In this document: positions 18,379-26,068 of the stretch, piece by piece
How positions within the stretch are numbered: the first letter of the stretch is position 1
Layout: the number at the start of each line of letters is the position of its first letter
NCBI GenBank assembly: GCA_035461175.1
Contig: DATHVR010000038.1
Span: 1 to 31,157 of the forward strand
Length of the DNA: 31,157 bases
Reading direction: 5' to 3'
DNA from: DATHVR01 sp035461175
Lineage (GTDB): Bacteria; Actinomycetota; Acidimicrobiia; Spongiisociales; ZC4RG35
Made by a program: the position numbers and the translations under genes
Notes under the pieces: model-generated
The model's database searches: none
What the model was told of the DNA's origin: nothing
The model's input: the letters and a program-made list of their open reading frames with translations, nothing else

Positions 18379-19236
18379 CTAGGCCAGGACGCTCCAGCGG
18401 CGGGAAAAGAGGGAGAAACGCACCGGATCTGGCCAGGTCCTGAACTCCCCGTCCAGTTCCCATTCTTCACCTCCGGCGGTGACCTCCACCCGGGTGGCCC
18501 GGACGTGCCGGGCGGCCTCGTGGTCGCCCAGTTCGCCCCGCAGGGCGGCGAACGCCAGGCCGCCCCGCTCGGCCGCACCACCCGCCTCGATCACGAGGAC
18601 GTCGACGATGGGCTCCGCCACCTCGACGTCGTCAAGAGGACGCAATCCACCCCCGGCGGAGGGGCCGATGAGCAACATCACCACGAGGGACGGGCCGGCG
18701 TGGAAAAGGGAGTCGTCGACGCGCACCTCCACGTCCATCCCGTCGTAGGTGAGGCCTTCGGCCAGGGACCCAGCCGTGTAGGCGAACGAGCCCAACCGGT
18801 CCTTCCACTCGGTCCCCCGGCGGGCGGCGGCTACACCGAGCCCGGCATGGGCGTTGTTTGCCCCCACCTCTCCGTCCGGGGCTTCCAGCAACGGCAACCT
18901 GCGGGGATGACCGGCCAGGACCCAGCGAGCCGCCTCCTCGGGGTCGAAGGGAAGCCTGAGCCCGCGGGCGAGGTCGTTGCCGGTTCCCATCGGGAGCACC
19001 CCTACCGGCCGCTCCAGGGAGTCGGTGGCGACGAGGCGGTTGACGAGAAGATGAATGGACCCGTCTCCACCCGCCAGCACCAGTCGACGGTCATCCCCCT
19101 CGATCACCCGGTCGATGTCGTCGGGGCCCTCCGTCCAGACGATCTCGGCACCGGCCGCCTCGTCCAGCACCCGGGCGGCGGCCTCCACCCGGTCGGTTGA
19201 GCCCGCGGCGGCGTTGGCGATGATCACATACGACAC
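18379..19236 (-). CDS. Diacylglycerol kinase/sphingosine kinase-family lipid kinase
   Basis: 285 residues of the DAGK catalytic family. The nucleotide-binding GGDGS is at 56-60 and GTGNDLARGL at 84-93; a C-terminal beta domain ends in EWELDGE, the usual closing motif. Such proteins phosphorylate a lipid hydroxyl with ATP at the membrane face, but the lipid is unknown; YegS- and DgkB-like roles are possible. The start is GTG 19236, 10 nt after the sulfite-oxidase-family stop on the same strand, so the two form an operon. No ribosome binding site is obvious. Confidence 0.85.
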   Translation of the reverse strand: MSYVIIANAAAGSTDRVEAAARVLDEAAGAEIVWTEGPDDIDRVIEGDDRRLVLAGGDGSIHLLVNRLVATDSLERPVGVLPMGTGNDLARGLRLPFDPEEAARWVLAGHPRRLPLLEAPDGEVGANNAHAGLGVAAARRGTEWKDRLGSFAYTAGSLAEGLTYDGMDVEVRVDDSLFHAGPSLVVMLLIGPSAGGGLRPLDDVEVAEPIVDVLVIEAGGAAERGGLAFAALRGELGDHEAARHVRATRVEVTAGGEEWELDGEFRTWPDPVRFSLFSRRWSVLA

Positions 19237-19246
19237 GGTGCCCGGC

Positions 19247-20305
19247 TCATCTCACCTCGACATCGACCCAGTGGACGGCGTTGACCTCGTATCCACCCAG
19301 ATTCCAGTCGGGCTCGAGCGGCTGGATGCGTCCGGTGACGTCCTCCGACCGCGAGCCCACCCGGTAGTGGCCCGGTTGGGCTCGCCAGGTCCAATCCCAC
19401 CCGCACCAGGCGTACTCGGCGAGCGGCGGCCGGAGGCGGGACTCGTGCCAGGTCTCGCCCCCATCGACGCTCACCTCGACTCCGACCACGGCCCCGAAGC
19501 CGGACCAAGCCCGTCCGGTCATACCGATCTCGCCGGGGGAGACGACCCGGCCCCGGGTGAAGAAGTCCGGGATCCCGAGCGGCTGGATCAGACTCCGAGG
19601 CTGGATGCGGTCGACGGGGCGCCCCCGATCTTCCTCCGACTGGCGTACCCGATAGGCCTGCTCATGCTGGTAGCCGGCGAAGGGCTCGGTCACCACGCTG
19701 ATGTCGGCCAGCCACTTGACCGAGGTCATTCCATACCAGCCGGGTACCACCAGTCGCAGGGGGGCGCCGTGCTGGGGCAGGAGCGGGGCGCCGTTCATAT
19801 GGGTGGCGAGCATCACCTCCCGTCTCCGTGCCTCCTCGAGGGTCAGGCTGCGCTGATAGGCCTGTTCGACGCCGCCTTCCACCCCCCGGTCGGCCCCCGT
19901 GAACACCACCTCGACGGCGTCGGAATGCGGGCCGGCCGCCTCCAGGACGTCGGACAAGGAGACCCCGGTCCAGGCCGCAGTCCCCACCGCCTCGAACAGC
20001 CACGGCTGGCTCACCGGACGCGGCCGGAGGAGGGCACGCCCGTTGCCGGCGCACTCGAGGGTCACCGTCTCGGTCCGCTGAGGCAGCCCGGCAAGATCCG
20101 CCAGGGTGAAGCTAACGGCATCCTCGACCGCTCCCCCCACCGTGAGTACGTGGGATTCGGCCTCGAGCGCCGGAATGTCGTAGTGGATGAGCAGATAGTG
20201 CAGACCCGCCGGCGTCAGGTCGTATCGCAGCGCCTCGAGTGGCATGCCGTGGTTACGGGCCGCCAATGCCAGTTCCTCGCCGGTTATCCCCGCCTGGGAC
20301 AGCAT
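19247..20305 (-). CDS. Sulfite oxidase-family molybdopterin-dependent oxidoreductase
   Basis: 352 residues. The molybdopterin-binding domain (about 25-220) has TLECAGNGR with Cys85, the predicted molybdenum ligand; GVSLSDVL and LRLVVPGWYGMTSVKWL are also typical. The C-terminal part (about 240-350) is the Ig-like dimerisation domain (GVEVSVDGGETW). Plant-type sulfite oxidases and bacterial SorA/YedY relatives share this layout; the substrate is not determined. There is no twin-arginine signal, so the protein should stay in the cytosol, unlike many bacterial members. No heme domain is present. ATG 20305 has an ideal AAAGGAG eight nt upstream. It shares an operon with the lipid-kinase gene. Confidence 0.88.
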   Translation of the reverse strand: MLSQAGITGEELALAARNHGMPLEALRYDLTPAGLHYLLIHYDIPALEAESHVLTVGGAVEDAVSFTLADLAGLPQRTETVTLECAGNGRALLRPRPVSQPWLFEAVGTAAWTGVSLSDVLEAAGPHSDAVEVVFTGADRGVEGGVEQAYQRSLTLEEARRREVMLATHMNGAPLLPQHGAPLRLVVPGWYGMTSVKWLADISVVTEPFAGYQHEQAYRVRQSEEDRGRPVDRIQPRSLIQPLGIPDFFTRGRVVSPGEIGMTGRAWSGFGAVVGVEVSVDGGETWHESRLRPPLAEYAWCGWDWTWRAQPGHYRVGSRSEDVTGRIQPLEPDWNLGGYEVNAVHWVDVEVR

Positions 20306-20380
20306 GAACCCACTCCTTTCGCTCAGACAGAATGAAGCTAACAGTCGATTCCGGGCGCCGTCGTGCGGACGCCGTTCTGG

Positions 20381-20386
20381 CATACT
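20381..20386 (+). promoter_or_regulatory. Putative -10 box for leaderless MBL-fold gene transcript
   Basis: CATACT lies 7 nt before GTG 20394, with no ribosome binding site. Confidence 0.45.
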
Positions 20387-20393
20387 CGGACAC

Positions 20394-21044
20394 GTGCAGT
20401 TGAATCGCCTCGGTCACGCCGCCCTCCTCATCGAAACCCCCTACGTCAGGGTCCTGTGCGACCCCGGCTCCTACTCGTCGGACTGGCACCACCTGACCGA
20501 CCTCGACGCGGTGGCGGTGACACACCAGCATCAGGATCACGTCGACGTGGACGGCCTGATGGCGCTGATGGAGATCAATCCCACCGCCCGACTGATGGCC
20601 GAGGCGGCGGTGGCCGAGATGCTCACCCAGCGGGGACTGGGCCCCGAGGTGGCAATGGTGGGCGAGACCTTCCAGGTCGGTCCCGCTCGAATCGAGGTGC
20701 ACGGAGGCACCCACGCCGTCATCCACCCCAGCATTCGGCCGGTGGGAAACGTCGGCTACCTGTTCCAGGAGGGCGATGGAGCCCGGGTGTTCCATCCGGG
20801 AGACTCGTACGACCACGTGCCGGAGCAGGTCGACCTGCTCGCCCTGCCGATCACGGCCCCCTGGGCGAAGATGGCCGACACCGCCGCCTTCCTGGCCGCC
20901 GTCTCCCCCCGTGAGGCGATCCCGATCCACGACGCCATCCTCAGCGACGCCGGCCGGGCACTGTACAAGCGGCTGGTGAGCCAGGTGGTGGGCGACACCA
21001 TCCCCCTCCACCCGGTCGCCCCCACCGACACCTTCAGCGTGTGA
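20394..21044 (+). CDS. MBL-fold metal-dependent hydrolase (UlaG-like)
   Basis: 216 residues of the metallo-beta-lactamase fold, Lactamase_B_3 type. The metal-binding signature THQHQDHVD has His44, His46, Asp48 and His49; HAVIH and FHPGDSYDH supply later ligands. LGHAALLIET at the N-terminus is typical. Such proteins are usually annotated as metal-dependent hydrolases with unknown natural substrate. The start GTG 20394 agrees with the conserved N-terminus and the box at 20381; longer in-frame starts would overlap the divergent sulfite-oxidase gene. A heptamer repeat island begins at its stop codon. Confidence 0.85.
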   Translation: MQLNRLGHAALLIETPYVRVLCDPGSYSSDWHHLTDLDAVAVTHQHQDHVDVDGLMALMEINPTARLMAEAAVAEMLTQRGLGPEVAMVGETFQVGPARIEVHGGTHAVIHPSIRPVGNVGYLFQEGDGARVFHPGDSYDHVPEQVDLLALPITAPWAKMADTAAFLAAVSPREAIPIHDAILSDAGRALYKRLVSQVVGDTIPLHPVAPTDTFSV

Positions 21045-21177
21045 GTGGTTGGTGGTAGGTGGTAGGTGGCAGGTGGTAGCGAGTGGTGGGTGGTGGGTGA
21101 GCCTCAGGACCCAGAACCCATTACCCGATACCCGATACCCGATACCACTGCTGACCTCCGACCTCCGTCCTCCGACC
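21044..21177. repeat. Island of several different tandem heptamers
   Basis: The 132-nt gap between two convergent genes is almost wholly 7-nt periodic. GGTGGTA-type units run from 21044 to 21078 (21051, 21058, 21065, 21072), TGGTGGG twice at 21084-21097, ACCCGAT three times at 21123-21143, and CCTCCGA-type units at 21156-21177. The last are the inverse of the TCGGAGG/TCGGAAG units at 5547 and 31096. No ORF or tRNA is seen. Confidence 0.85.
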
Positions 21178-22163
21178 TAGAAGCGGATGGCGGCGGCGGC
21201 CCAGTGGAAGCCGGCTCCGAAGGCGGTGAGTATCACCAGGTCGCCGGCGGCGATACGTCCCGTCGAATGCGCCTCCCACAGGGCGAAGGGGACCGTGGCC
21301 GACCCGGTGTTGCCGTAGCGGGCGATGTTGGAATACACCTTGTCCGACTCGACCCCGAGTTGTTTGGTGATGGAGTCGATGATGCGCTGGTTGGCCTGAT
21401 GGGGGATGACCAGTGCCACCTCGTCCAGCGTCGCCCCTACCCGCTCCACCACCTCGGTGACGGCGCCGGTCATCCGCTTCACGGCCTCACGGAATACCTC
21501 CCGGCCGTCCATGGCGAGATGCTGGTAGGACCCGGTGTCGATCGTTTCCTGACTGAAGGGGCGCCGGGTTCCCCCGGTGGTGAGAGTGAGGATCTCGGCC
21601 TTGGACCCGTCGGTCCCGGTCACGACATCCAGGAGGGTGGCCTGGCCCCCCTCCGACCCCATCACGACCGCCCCGGCCGCATCACCGAAGAGGACGCACG
21701 TCTCCCGCTCCTGCCAGGAGATGAGGCGTGAGATCAGTTCGACACCGACCACCAGGACCCGTTTGGGAGCCAGGGAGATCCGGGCCCGGGCCACATCGAT
21801 GGCCTGCACCCAGCCGGCGCAGCCGGAACCACCCAGATCGAAGGCGGGCACGTTGCCGGCCCCGAGGCGGTGCTGCAAGAAGGCAGCTGTGTCGGGGGTG
21901 TAGACCTCGGGCGTGTCGGTGGCGACGATGATTTCGTCCAGGTCGGAGCCCTCGATCCCGGCGTCGGCCAGCGCCATCCGTGCCGCCGCCTCGGCCAGGT
22001 CGGCCGTCGACTCATCCGGTGCGGCGATGCGCCGCTCTTCGATCCCGGTCCGGGTGCGAATCCACTCGTCGGAGGTGTCCACATACTGTGCCCAGTCGTC
22101 GTTGGTCATGACGTGCTCGGGCACGTAACCGCCGAAACCGATGAAGCTGGCCGTAGAAGTCAT
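21177..22163 (-). CDS. fabH: Beta-ketoacyl-ACP synthase III (FabH-like)
   Basis: 328 residues with the intact KAS III triad: Cys115 in GGSGCAGWVQA, His255 in IPHQANQRI, Asn285 in YGNTGSA. FabH condenses an acyl-CoA primer with malonyl-ACP to start fatty acid synthesis. Some homologues act in polyketide or other condensations, and no other fatty-acid genes lie next to it, so the primer is open. ATG 22163 is chosen over upstream in-frame starts because TACTCT (22175-22170) lies 6 nt away and homology begins there. It lies 16 nt after the SDR gene and could be co-transcribed as well as have its own start. Confidence 0.88.
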   Translation of the reverse strand: MTSTASFIGFGGYVPEHVMTNDDWAQYVDTSDEWIRTRTGIEERRIAAPDESTADLAEAAARMALADAGIEGSDLDEIIVATDTPEVYTPDTAAFLQHRLGAGNVPAFDLGGSGCAGWVQAIDVARARISLAPKRVLVVGVELISRLISWQERETCVLFGDAAGAVVMGSEGGQATLLDVVTGTDGSKAEILTLTTGGTRRPFSQETIDTGSYQHLAMDGREVFREAVKRMTGAVTEVVERVGATLDEVALVIPHQANQRIIDSITKQLGVESDKVYSNIARYGNTGSATVPFALWEAHSTGRIAAGDLVILTAFGAGFHWAAAAIRF

Positions 22164-22169
22164 TGGCTG

Positions 22170-22175
22170 AGAGTA
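22170..22175 (-). promoter_or_regulatory. Putative -10 box for leaderless fabH transcript
   Basis: TACTCT (minus strand) is 6 nt before ATG 22163, within the short SDR-fabH gap. It suggests an internal start in addition to read-through. Confidence 0.4.
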
Positions 22176-22179
22176 ACCC

Positions 22180-22926
22180 TCATCGCTTCGGCCTGACCGC
22201 GTACATGCCGCCGTCGACATTGAGCGACACCCCCGTTAGGCCGGGCGATCCGGGTCGAGCGAGGAAGGCGACCGCCGCCGCCACCTCCTCGGGGGCGATG
22301 AGGCGGCCGGTGGCCTGGCGGTTCTGCAGCGAGGCCCGGGTCGCTTCAGGGTCCTCGGCGGTGTCGATCAGACGCTGCACCCAGGGAGTGGACACGGTCG
22401 ACGGGTTCACACAATTGACACGGATCCCCTCGGCGGCGTGGTCGGCGGCCATGGCCATGGTCAGGGCCTGCACCGCCCCCTTGGTGGCCGAATAGGCGGC
22501 CCGCTCCGGAAGTCCGGCGATGGCCACGATCGACGACATGTTGATGACGCAGGGGCTGTTCGAACGGCGCAGATGGGGAAGGGCGGCCCGGCTAACCCGG
22601 GCCATGCCTACGACATTCACGTCGTAGAGCCGCAACCACTCCTCGTCCGAATTGGCCGAGACGTCGCCGGCGGCGCCGATGCCGGCGTTGTTGACCACGA
22701 CGTCGATACCGCCCATTGCCTCAGCCGCCGCCGTCACAGCTTCCCGGACGGCGGGGTCGTCGGAGACGTCGCAGCGGATGGCGACGACCGGATCGTCCAG
22801 CCCCGCCGTCTCCACGTCGAGAGCAGCCACTGGGGCCCCCTCGGCAAGAAAGCGGTCCACGACCGCCCGACCGATTCCCGCTCCTCCCCCGGTGACGATG
22901 GTCCTGATGCCTTCGAGTCCGTGCAT
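22180..22926 (-). CDS. Short-chain dehydrogenase/reductase (SDR)
   Basis: 248 residues, classical SDR. The NAD(P)-binding TGGGAGIG is at about 12-19, NNAGIG at about 79-84, and the catalytic Ser (in NMSSIVAIAG) with YSATK form the active site. PSTVSTP and the C-terminal NVDGGMYA are typical. The position after the first strand (LDVETA, with Asp) favours NAD over NADP. The substrate is unknown; it precedes fabH, but a ketoacyl-reductase role is only a guess. ATG 22926 has TAGACT 6 nt upstream. It is divergent from the Nudix gene with 58 nt between the starts. Confidence 0.85.
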   Translation of the reverse strand: MHGLEGIRTIVTGGGAGIGRAVVDRFLAEGAPVAALDVETAGLDDPVVAIRCDVSDDPAVREAVTAAAEAMGGIDVVVNNAGIGAAGDVSANSDEEWLRLYDVNVVGMARVSRAALPHLRRSNSPCVINMSSIVAIAGLPERAAYSATKGAVQALTMAMAADHAAEGIRVNCVNPSTVSTPWVQRLIDTAEDPEATRASLQNRQATGRLIAPEEVAAAVAFLARPGSPGLTGVSLNVDGGMYAVRPKR

Positions 22927-22932
22927 CCGCCG

Positions 22933-22938
22933 AGTCTA
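22933..22938 (-). promoter_or_regulatory. Putative -10 box for leaderless SDR transcript
   Basis: TAGACT followed by CGG, 6 nt before ATG 22926. The same TAGACTCGG precedes the threonine aldolase start at 24631. Confidence 0.5.
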
Positions 22939-22972
22939 CGGGCGGCGGAAGCACCACTCCGACCGTCCCGGC

Positions 22973-22978
22973 TACCGT
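22973..22978 (+). promoter_or_regulatory. Putative -10 box for leaderless Nudix gene transcript
   Basis: TACCGT fits TANNNT and is 6 nt before GTG 22985. This and the SDR box form a compact divergent promoter pair. Confidence 0.4.
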
Positions 22979-22984
22979 GAAATC

Positions 22985-23602
22985 GTGGCCGCGCTACCGC
23001 TTCTCGAATGGGTGCTGCGTCTCGAGGCGATCGCCCGCAACGGCCTCACCTTCGCCACAGGGCCGTTCGATCGTCAGCGCTACGAGCAGGTGCGGCGCCT
23101 GGCGGCGGAGATGGCGGCCCATCCCGGTGACCCCGCTCCGATCGAGGAGGTCTTCGCCGGGTACTCCGGCTATGCCACGCCCCTGCTCATCTGCCGGGCG
23201 GCGGTCTTCGACGAGGAAGAAAGAATCCTGATGGTGCGGGAATCGGCCGACGGACGCTGGACCCTCCCGGGAGGATGGATCGACGTCGGTGAATCGCCTT
23301 CGGAGGCCACCGAGCGAGAGGTGAGGGAAGAGACCGGCTACGTCGTCACCGCCGTCAAGCTGGCCGCGATCTACGACAAACGGCGCCACCCCCACCCCGT
23401 CGCCGCCCACCACGCCTACCTGATGTTCTTCGTGTGCGAGCTGAAGGGCGGCGACAGCGCCACCTCGGTGGAAACGGAGGCGGTCGAGTGGTTCGCGATG
23501 GCCGAACTCCCCGAGTTGTCAACAGCCCGGGCCACCGAGGAACAGATCCGGCGCATGCTCGACCACCGGCGCCACCCGGATCTCCCCACCGACTTCGATT
23601 GA
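22985..23602 (+). CDS. Nudix hydrolase with N-terminal helical domain
   Basis: 205 residues. The Nudix box GX5EX7REUXEEXGU is complete at 97-119 (Gly97, Glu103, Arg111-Glu112, Glu115-Glu116, Gly118). About 60 residues before it (LLEWVLRLEAIARNGLTFA and RYEQVRRLAAEM) match the N-terminal domain found in one Nudix subgroup that hydrolyses nucleotide derivatives such as ADP-ribose-like or GDP-mannose-like substrates. The exact substrate is unknown. The start GTG 22985 gives the usual length. Its stop is directly followed by the stop codon of the convergent threonine aldolase gene, with no base between them. Confidence 0.88.
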   Translation: MAALPLLEWVLRLEAIARNGLTFATGPFDRQRYEQVRRLAAEMAAHPGDPAPIEEVFAGYSGYATPLLICRAAVFDEEERILMVRESADGRWTLPGGWIDVGESPSEATEREVREETGYVVTAVKLAAIYDKRRHPHPVAAHHAYLMFFVCELKGGDSATSVETEAVEWFAMAELPELSTARATEEQIRRMLDHRRHPDLPTDFD

Positions 23603-24631
23603 TCAGCCGGCCGCCACCCTCACCAGGGTCCGGGCCGCCTCGAGGCACTCCTCGGTGGTCACATCCCGGTGGGTCACCACCCGTATCCGGTCTCCCACCG
23701 CCAGCACCGCCACCCCGGCGGCGCCGGCCCGGGCGACGACGGAGGGAGCATCGACGGCCCCCTCCCTCAGGCCGAAGATGACGATGTTGGTCTGGACCCG
23801 ATCCAGGTCGAGATCGAAGAGAGGGGAGGCGGCCAGGGTCTCGGCGATGGCGCGGGCGTTGGCGTGATCGACCGGCAGGTCATCGAGGTGGTAGTCGAGG
23901 GCGTGCTCCGCGGCCGCCGCGAATATCCCCACCTGGCGCATTGCCCCTCCCTGGATGCGACGGAAGCGCCGGGCGCGGTGGATGAGCGACCGGGGCCCGG
24001 CCAGCATCGAGCCGCCGGGGGCGCCCAGCCCTTTGGAGAAGGCAACCCAGACGAGGTCGAAGCCGGCCGACAGTTCAACGGGGGTGGCGTCGGCGGCGAA
24101 GGCTGCGTTCCAGAGCCGGGCCCCGTCCAGATAGGAGGCCAGTCCGGCCGTGCTCGCCGCCCGCGCCACCTCCGACAGCACCGGAGGCGGCACCACCACA
24201 CCGCCCGCCATGTTGTGGGTGTTCTCGACCGTGACCAGTGTGGTGGGGGGCAGGATGATGTGGTCCCGAGGCTTGACGGCGGCGGACATCTCATCGGCGT
24301 CGAAGTAACCCCGGTCTCCACCCAACACGGTGAACTGGACTCCGGCGTTGGCGGCGGCGGCCCCGCTTTCGGCCAGCAGCACGTGGGCACCGGCGGCGAC
24401 GAGGACGTCGTCGCCGGGACTGGTCAGGGTGCGAAGGGCTACCTGGTTGGCCATGGTGCCGGTGGGCATCCACAGGGCCGCCTCCTTGCCCAGCATCTCA
24501 GCCATCCGCTCCTGCAGATGGTTGATGGAGGGATCCTCGCCGAACTGGTCGTCGCCCACCGGGGCGGCGGCCATCGCCTGCCGCATCGCCTCACACGGCT
24601 GGGTTACGGTGTCGGACCGGAGATCGATCAC
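23603..24631 (-). CDS. Low-specificity L-threonine aldolase family protein
   Basis: 342 residues of the fold-type I PLP family. It begins IDLRSDTVTQPCEAM, the family signature, with GDDQFGEDPS after it. PTGTMANQVAL (56-66) binds PLP phosphate, YLDGARLWNAA (167-177) has the cofactor Asp169 and Arg172, and FSKGLGAPGG carries the Schiff-base Lys200. The enzyme cleaves threonine or allo-threonine to glycine and acetaldehyde. The start is GTG 24631, with TAGACT 7 nt upstream. It abuts the Nudix stop tail to tail. Confidence 0.9.
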   Translation of the reverse strand: MIDLRSDTVTQPCEAMRQAMAAAPVGDDQFGEDPSINHLQERMAEMLGKEAALWMPTGTMANQVALRTLTSPGDDVLVAAGAHVLLAESGAAAANAGVQFTVLGGDRGYFDADEMSAAVKPRDHIILPPTTLVTVENTHNMAGGVVVPPPVLSEVARAASTAGLASYLDGARLWNAAFAADATPVELSAGFDLVWVAFSKGLGAPGGSMLAGPRSLIHRARRFRRIQGGAMRQVGIFAAAAEHALDYHLDDLPVDHANARAIAETLAASPLFDLDLDRVQTNIVIFGLREGAVDAPSVVARAGAAGVAVLAVGDRIRVVTHRDVTTEECLEAARTLVRVAAG

Positions 24632-24638
24632 GCAACCG

Positions 24639-24644
24639 AGTCTA
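24639..24644 (-). promoter_or_regulatory. Putative -10 box for leaderless threonine aldolase transcript
   Basis: TAGACT is 7 nt before GTG 24631, in the 45-nt gap after the next gene upstream. It is identical to the box before the SDR gene. Confidence 0.5.
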
Positions 24645-24676
24645 CGACCCGGCCGCTCGGGAAGTGGTTGGCCGGG

Positions 24677-25045
24677 TCAGCGACGCTCGTAGAGGCGATC
24701 GCCGTTCAGGCGCAGAGGCACTCCGGGAGTGAAGGTTTCCGCAAGGTCGAGATGAAGGGTGACGAGTTTGCGCACCCACTCCTGGTCTTCCTCGTTCTCC
24801 TCCCGTACCCAGCCGTCCCGCAGCATGGTTCCCCACATCAACTCGGAGTACATAACACGGCTGATGTCGAAGTCGCGGACTGTGAAAGTGGTGGTGGCCA
24901 GGCCGCTGCCCATCCCCGTCATCGCCTGACCGCAGTCGCAGTCATCGGAATCACAGGTCACCGGCAGACGTACCAGCTCACCCTCGATGGTCCGCGAGTA
25001 GTCGTCGGCCTCCATGCCCGCGGCCGTGGCAACGAACACCTTCAT
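24677..25045 (-). CDS. Conserved small protein of unknown function with Cys cluster
   Basis: 122 residues. It begins MKVFVATAAGMEADDYSRTI and then has EGELVRLPVTCDSDDCDCG, giving Cys31, Cys36 and Cys38 close together. ATTTFTVRDFD and an acidic helix (EENEEDQEWVRKL) follow. It looks like a conserved actinobacterial family of unknown function, but I cannot name it. The cysteines could bind a metal. ATG 25045 is chosen because GGGAG lies 8 nt upstream; TTG 25051 is the only alternative. The gap to the next gene (25046-25130) holds nothing obvious. Confidence 0.7.
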   Translation of the reverse strand: MKVFVATAAGMEADDYSRTIEGELVRLPVTCDSDDCDCGQAMTGMGSGLATTTFTVRDFDISRVMYSELMWGTMLRDGWVREENEEDQEWVRKLVTLHLDLAETFTPGVPLRLNGDRLYERR

Positions 25046-25130
25046 TCCCAAGCTCCCATTTCCTCGGATAACCCGGGGATCAAACTACGCCGGAACGGGC
25101 CGGTTTCAAGAGGGTCGATCGACCCAAGCA

Positions 25131-26012
25131 TCAGGCCCGACGGCGGCGGTCGCAGTTGGCCTGGGTTGCCTCCTCGAGTCGCCACAGCATGGCGGAGAAC
25201 TCGGGAACCCGGATGTAGCGATACCGGTCCTCGCCGGGAGTGCAGATGCGGGCCAGGTGTCCCTCCCCCCACCAGAACAGGTCGCATCCCACCGGTAGCG
25301 GAGACTCGACGTAAGAGGTGACGGCGTGGCTGAGCATGGCCAGCGTGGCGTCGGTGAAGCCCTCGTCACGGATGCGATGGACCAGGATCTCGTCCCGAGC
25401 CGGGACGGCCACCAGGGCGCCGTATTCGGGCCGGCCGCCCAACACCGCCTCGATCGCCACTGCCCGGGTCGACGTCCAGCGTCCGCCCCTCACCGCCAGG
25501 TAGCGGGTGCCCCGGTCGACCCGAAAGGTGACGGTGTGCACCGGCTCGTCCAGCAAGGCCCGGTCGCGGGCTGTCTTCCAGACCAGGTCCTCGTCGGTGT
25601 CCCACGACTCGAAGGCCTCCCGTGTGACGGTCATTCCCAGGGCGCCCCGTCGGAGCATCAGCCGCTCCCCCAGACCGTCGACGAGCGGACGCTCCATGAT
25701 CGCCCCCTCGAACAGCCCCATGTCGGCCTCCGCTATGACCGCCGACCGGAGGTTGAGGGAGGCCTCATCGAAGGTGGCGGGCATGGTCGGATCGGCGGCG
25801 AGCAGAGTGTCGAAATGCGAGTCGACGCCTTCGGTCCACTCTTCCGGATGGCGGTCCGCCAGCCGGCGCCGCAGCGGCTCGAGCCCGAAGACACGACCAT
25901 CGCCAGTCGAAAGACCCTCGTCGGTCACGGTGACCTCCTCACCTATCCGGGCAAAGTAGGCCAGGGCCATCTCGACAACGTCGGCGGTGGTGGGGGCGGT
26001 GCAATCATCCAT
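25131..26012 (-). CDS. Hypothetical protein
   Basis: 293 residues, mostly soluble, no signal peptide or membrane segment. I do not recognise the family. Features include DEGLSTGDGRVFGLEPLRRRLADR near the N-terminus, a region with RGTRYLAVRGGRWTS, and LSHAVTSYVESPLPVGCDLFWWGEG near the C-terminus. The Arg/Lys and Asp/Glu balance and codon use agree with neighbours, and the ORF is long and alone on its strand, so it is a real gene. ATG 26012 has TACTGT (26026-26021) 8 nt upstream. A 12-bp palindrome lies at 26057-26068 behind it. Confidence 0.65.
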   Translation of the reverse strand: MDDCTAPTTADVVEMALAYFARIGEEVTVTDEGLSTGDGRVFGLEPLRRRLADRHPEEWTEGVDSHFDTLLAADPTMPATFDEASLNLRSAVIAEADMGLFEGAIMERPLVDGLGERLMLRRGALGMTVTREAFESWDTDEDLVWKTARDRALLDEPVHTVTFRVDRGTRYLAVRGGRWTSTRAVAIEAVLGGRPEYGALVAVPARDEILVHRIRDEGFTDATLAMLSHAVTSYVESPLPVGCDLFWWGEGHLARICTPGEDRYRYIRVPEFSAMLWRLEEATQANCDRRRRA

Positions 26013-26056
26013 GCCCGCCGACAGTATCTAACGATCGATTCGATTGATAGAGGGTT

Positions 26057-26068
26057 ATCGGCGCCGAT
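26057..26068. repeat. 12-bp perfect palindrome
   Basis: ATCGGCGCCGAT, in the 55-nt gap between the thioesterase stop and the hypothetical gene. It may be an operator for the hypothetical gene or part of a terminator; by itself it proves neither. Confidence 0.4.

Noticed and set aside
17341..19200. Very long plus-strand frame over the winged-helix and lipid-kinase genes
   Set aside because: Its translation is low-complexity Gly/Arg/Pro and it crosses two convergent genes with clear motifs.
21044..21177. CRISPR array
   Set aside because: The repeats are 7 nt with no spacers and no cas genes are near.
23669..25321. 550-codon plus-strand frame opposite threonine aldolase
   Set aside because: No domain is recognisable, and the opposite strand has a complete PLP enzyme and another gene with a ribosome binding site.
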